From NCBI GenBank assembly GCA_016715885.1, contig JADJXL010000015.1, forward strand, positions 248,001 through 312,000: a stretch of DNA of 64,000 bases. Reading direction: 5' to 3'. A model generated the notes under the pieces. That model was not told the origin of the DNA, made no database searches, and saw nothing but the letters and a program-made list of their open reading frames with translations. Positions 63,484 to 64,000 of this stretch are shown here, piece by piece; position 1 is the first letter of the stretch; every line of letters begins with the position of its first letter. A program made the position numbers and the translations under genes. The DNA is from Polyangiaceae bacterium. GTDB lineage: Bacteria; Myxococcota_A; Polyangia; Polyangiales; Polyangiaceae.

Positions 63484-64000
63484 ATGTCAGGGACGAACGG
63501 ACAGCAGGGCACAGCAGCAGGGCTTCAGATTTCGGGCGGCGCAGCGATCGTCGCGCCCGTGAGCGCATTCCCGAATGGCGTTCCCGGCAATGCTCTCATC
63601 GTCATCCCGCTGGCGAAGGTCGACGACGAAACCAAGGAGATGCTCGAAAAGGGCCCCACTCTCGTCACGCCTGATCAGATGTGGAAAATGCTCGGCTTCA
63701 ACGGCCCGGCCGTTCAAGTCCAAGACGACCAGGGTCGCCCCATCGCCATCGGCCTCGAAGACTTGCTCGCTGGCCTGGAAAAACACTGGCAAGAGCAACC
63801 CGACGACCTCAATCGCGCGCGCATCTACGCGCAGGAACTGCTCAAGTACAACCGCTTGCAACGCGCCGAGCAGGTCCTCTCCAAGGTCGTCGCCAAGGGC
63901 GGCACGGGCGACGATTGGCTCGCGCTCGGTGTTGCGCAGCTTCAACAGGACAAACTCGACAAGGCCGAAGGCACGCTGAAGGGCGCCCAGAACCTGCTCA
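63484..64000 (+). CDS. TPR-like protein, truncated by window edge
   Basis: An open frame begins with ATG 63484 (GGAG spaced six bases upstream) and continues past the window end. The first 172 residues have Gly/Ala-rich N-terminal sequence, a VTPDQMWKMLGFNGPAVQVQDDQGRPIAIG region and helices with TPR-like spacing (LNRARIYAQELLKYNRLQRAEQVLSKV). No known family assignment beyond that. A GTG at 63469 is an alternative start. Confidence 0.6.
   Translation, partial: MSGTNGQQGTAAGLQISGGAAIVAPVSAFPNGVPGNALIVIPLAKVDDETKEMLEKGPTLVTPDQMWKMLGFNGPAVQVQDDQGRPIAIGLEDLLAGLEKHWQEQPDDLNRARIYAQELLKYNRLQRAEQVLSKVVAKGGTGDDWLALGVAQLQQDKLDKAEGTLKGAQNLL

Noticed and set aside
1..64000. Prophage, insertion sequence, tRNA or rRNA
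   Set aside because: No transposase, integrase, capsid or terminase motifs, no terminal repeats with target duplication and no cloverleaf or rRNA segments were found by eye.

Overview
The window looks like chromosomal DNA of a myxobacterium, most likely the Polyangiales/Sorangium side of Myxococcota. This is an inference from gene content, with no database search. The signs are high GC, many secreted lipoproteins whose lipobox Cys is followed by Gly/Ser-rich linkers, Cys-rich tandem repeats, FG-GAP and SBBP-type surface proteins, and a protein resembling the Myxococcus MXAN_5187 family. No rRNA, tRNA, CRISPR, prophage or insertion sequence was recognised.

Layout. 1-3849: two redox-type lipoproteins, a frameshifted beta-propeller/cytochrome c protein and a Cys-rich repeat protein ending in a cupredoxin domain. 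3899-14070: a tightly packed operon for a group 3b (NADP-linked, cytoplasmic) [NiFe] hydrogenase, in the order hydB, a small cyclic-nucleotide-binding protein, hydG, hydD, hydA, maturation protease, hypA, hypF, hypC, hypD, hypE. A PAS-STAS protein follows. The operon is preceded by a sigma-54-like promoter and a 12-bp hairpin that ends at the base before the first ATG. hypB is absent from the window. 15385-22529: FG-GAP lipoprotein, MATE transporter, aminotransferase, thioredoxin lipoprotein and a haem c lipoprotein.

22624-26672: peroxiredoxin/DUF3501 pair with a Fur-like box between two divergent promoters, a LysR regulator divergent from DoxX, and a Tat-type ring-cleaving dioxygenase. 26729-41308: accessory-looking stretch with a DUF433/PIN toxin-antitoxin pair, an AAA-ATPase/nuclease-like protein, a PglZ-like protein, a penicillin acylase, a nucleotidyltransferase with an overlapping partner, a frameshifted acyl-CoA synthetase and a PD-(D/E)XK-like protein. 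41330-48874: minus-strand housekeeping and envelope genes (UDG, TrxB, FadL-type porin, MXAN_5187-like protein). 48937-49197: a 6S RNA gene with its own promoter and terminator. 49380-64000: mpl, apbE, enoyl-CoA hydratase, two tandem SBBP lipoproteins, SDR, M1 aminopeptidase with HEAT repeats, RecD2-like helicase and the start of a TPR-like protein.

Three otherwise well-conserved genes carry single-base frameshifts (about 1644-1649, 26848-26850 and 37983-37990), two of them in homopolymers. Sequencing indels are at least as likely as true pseudogenes.
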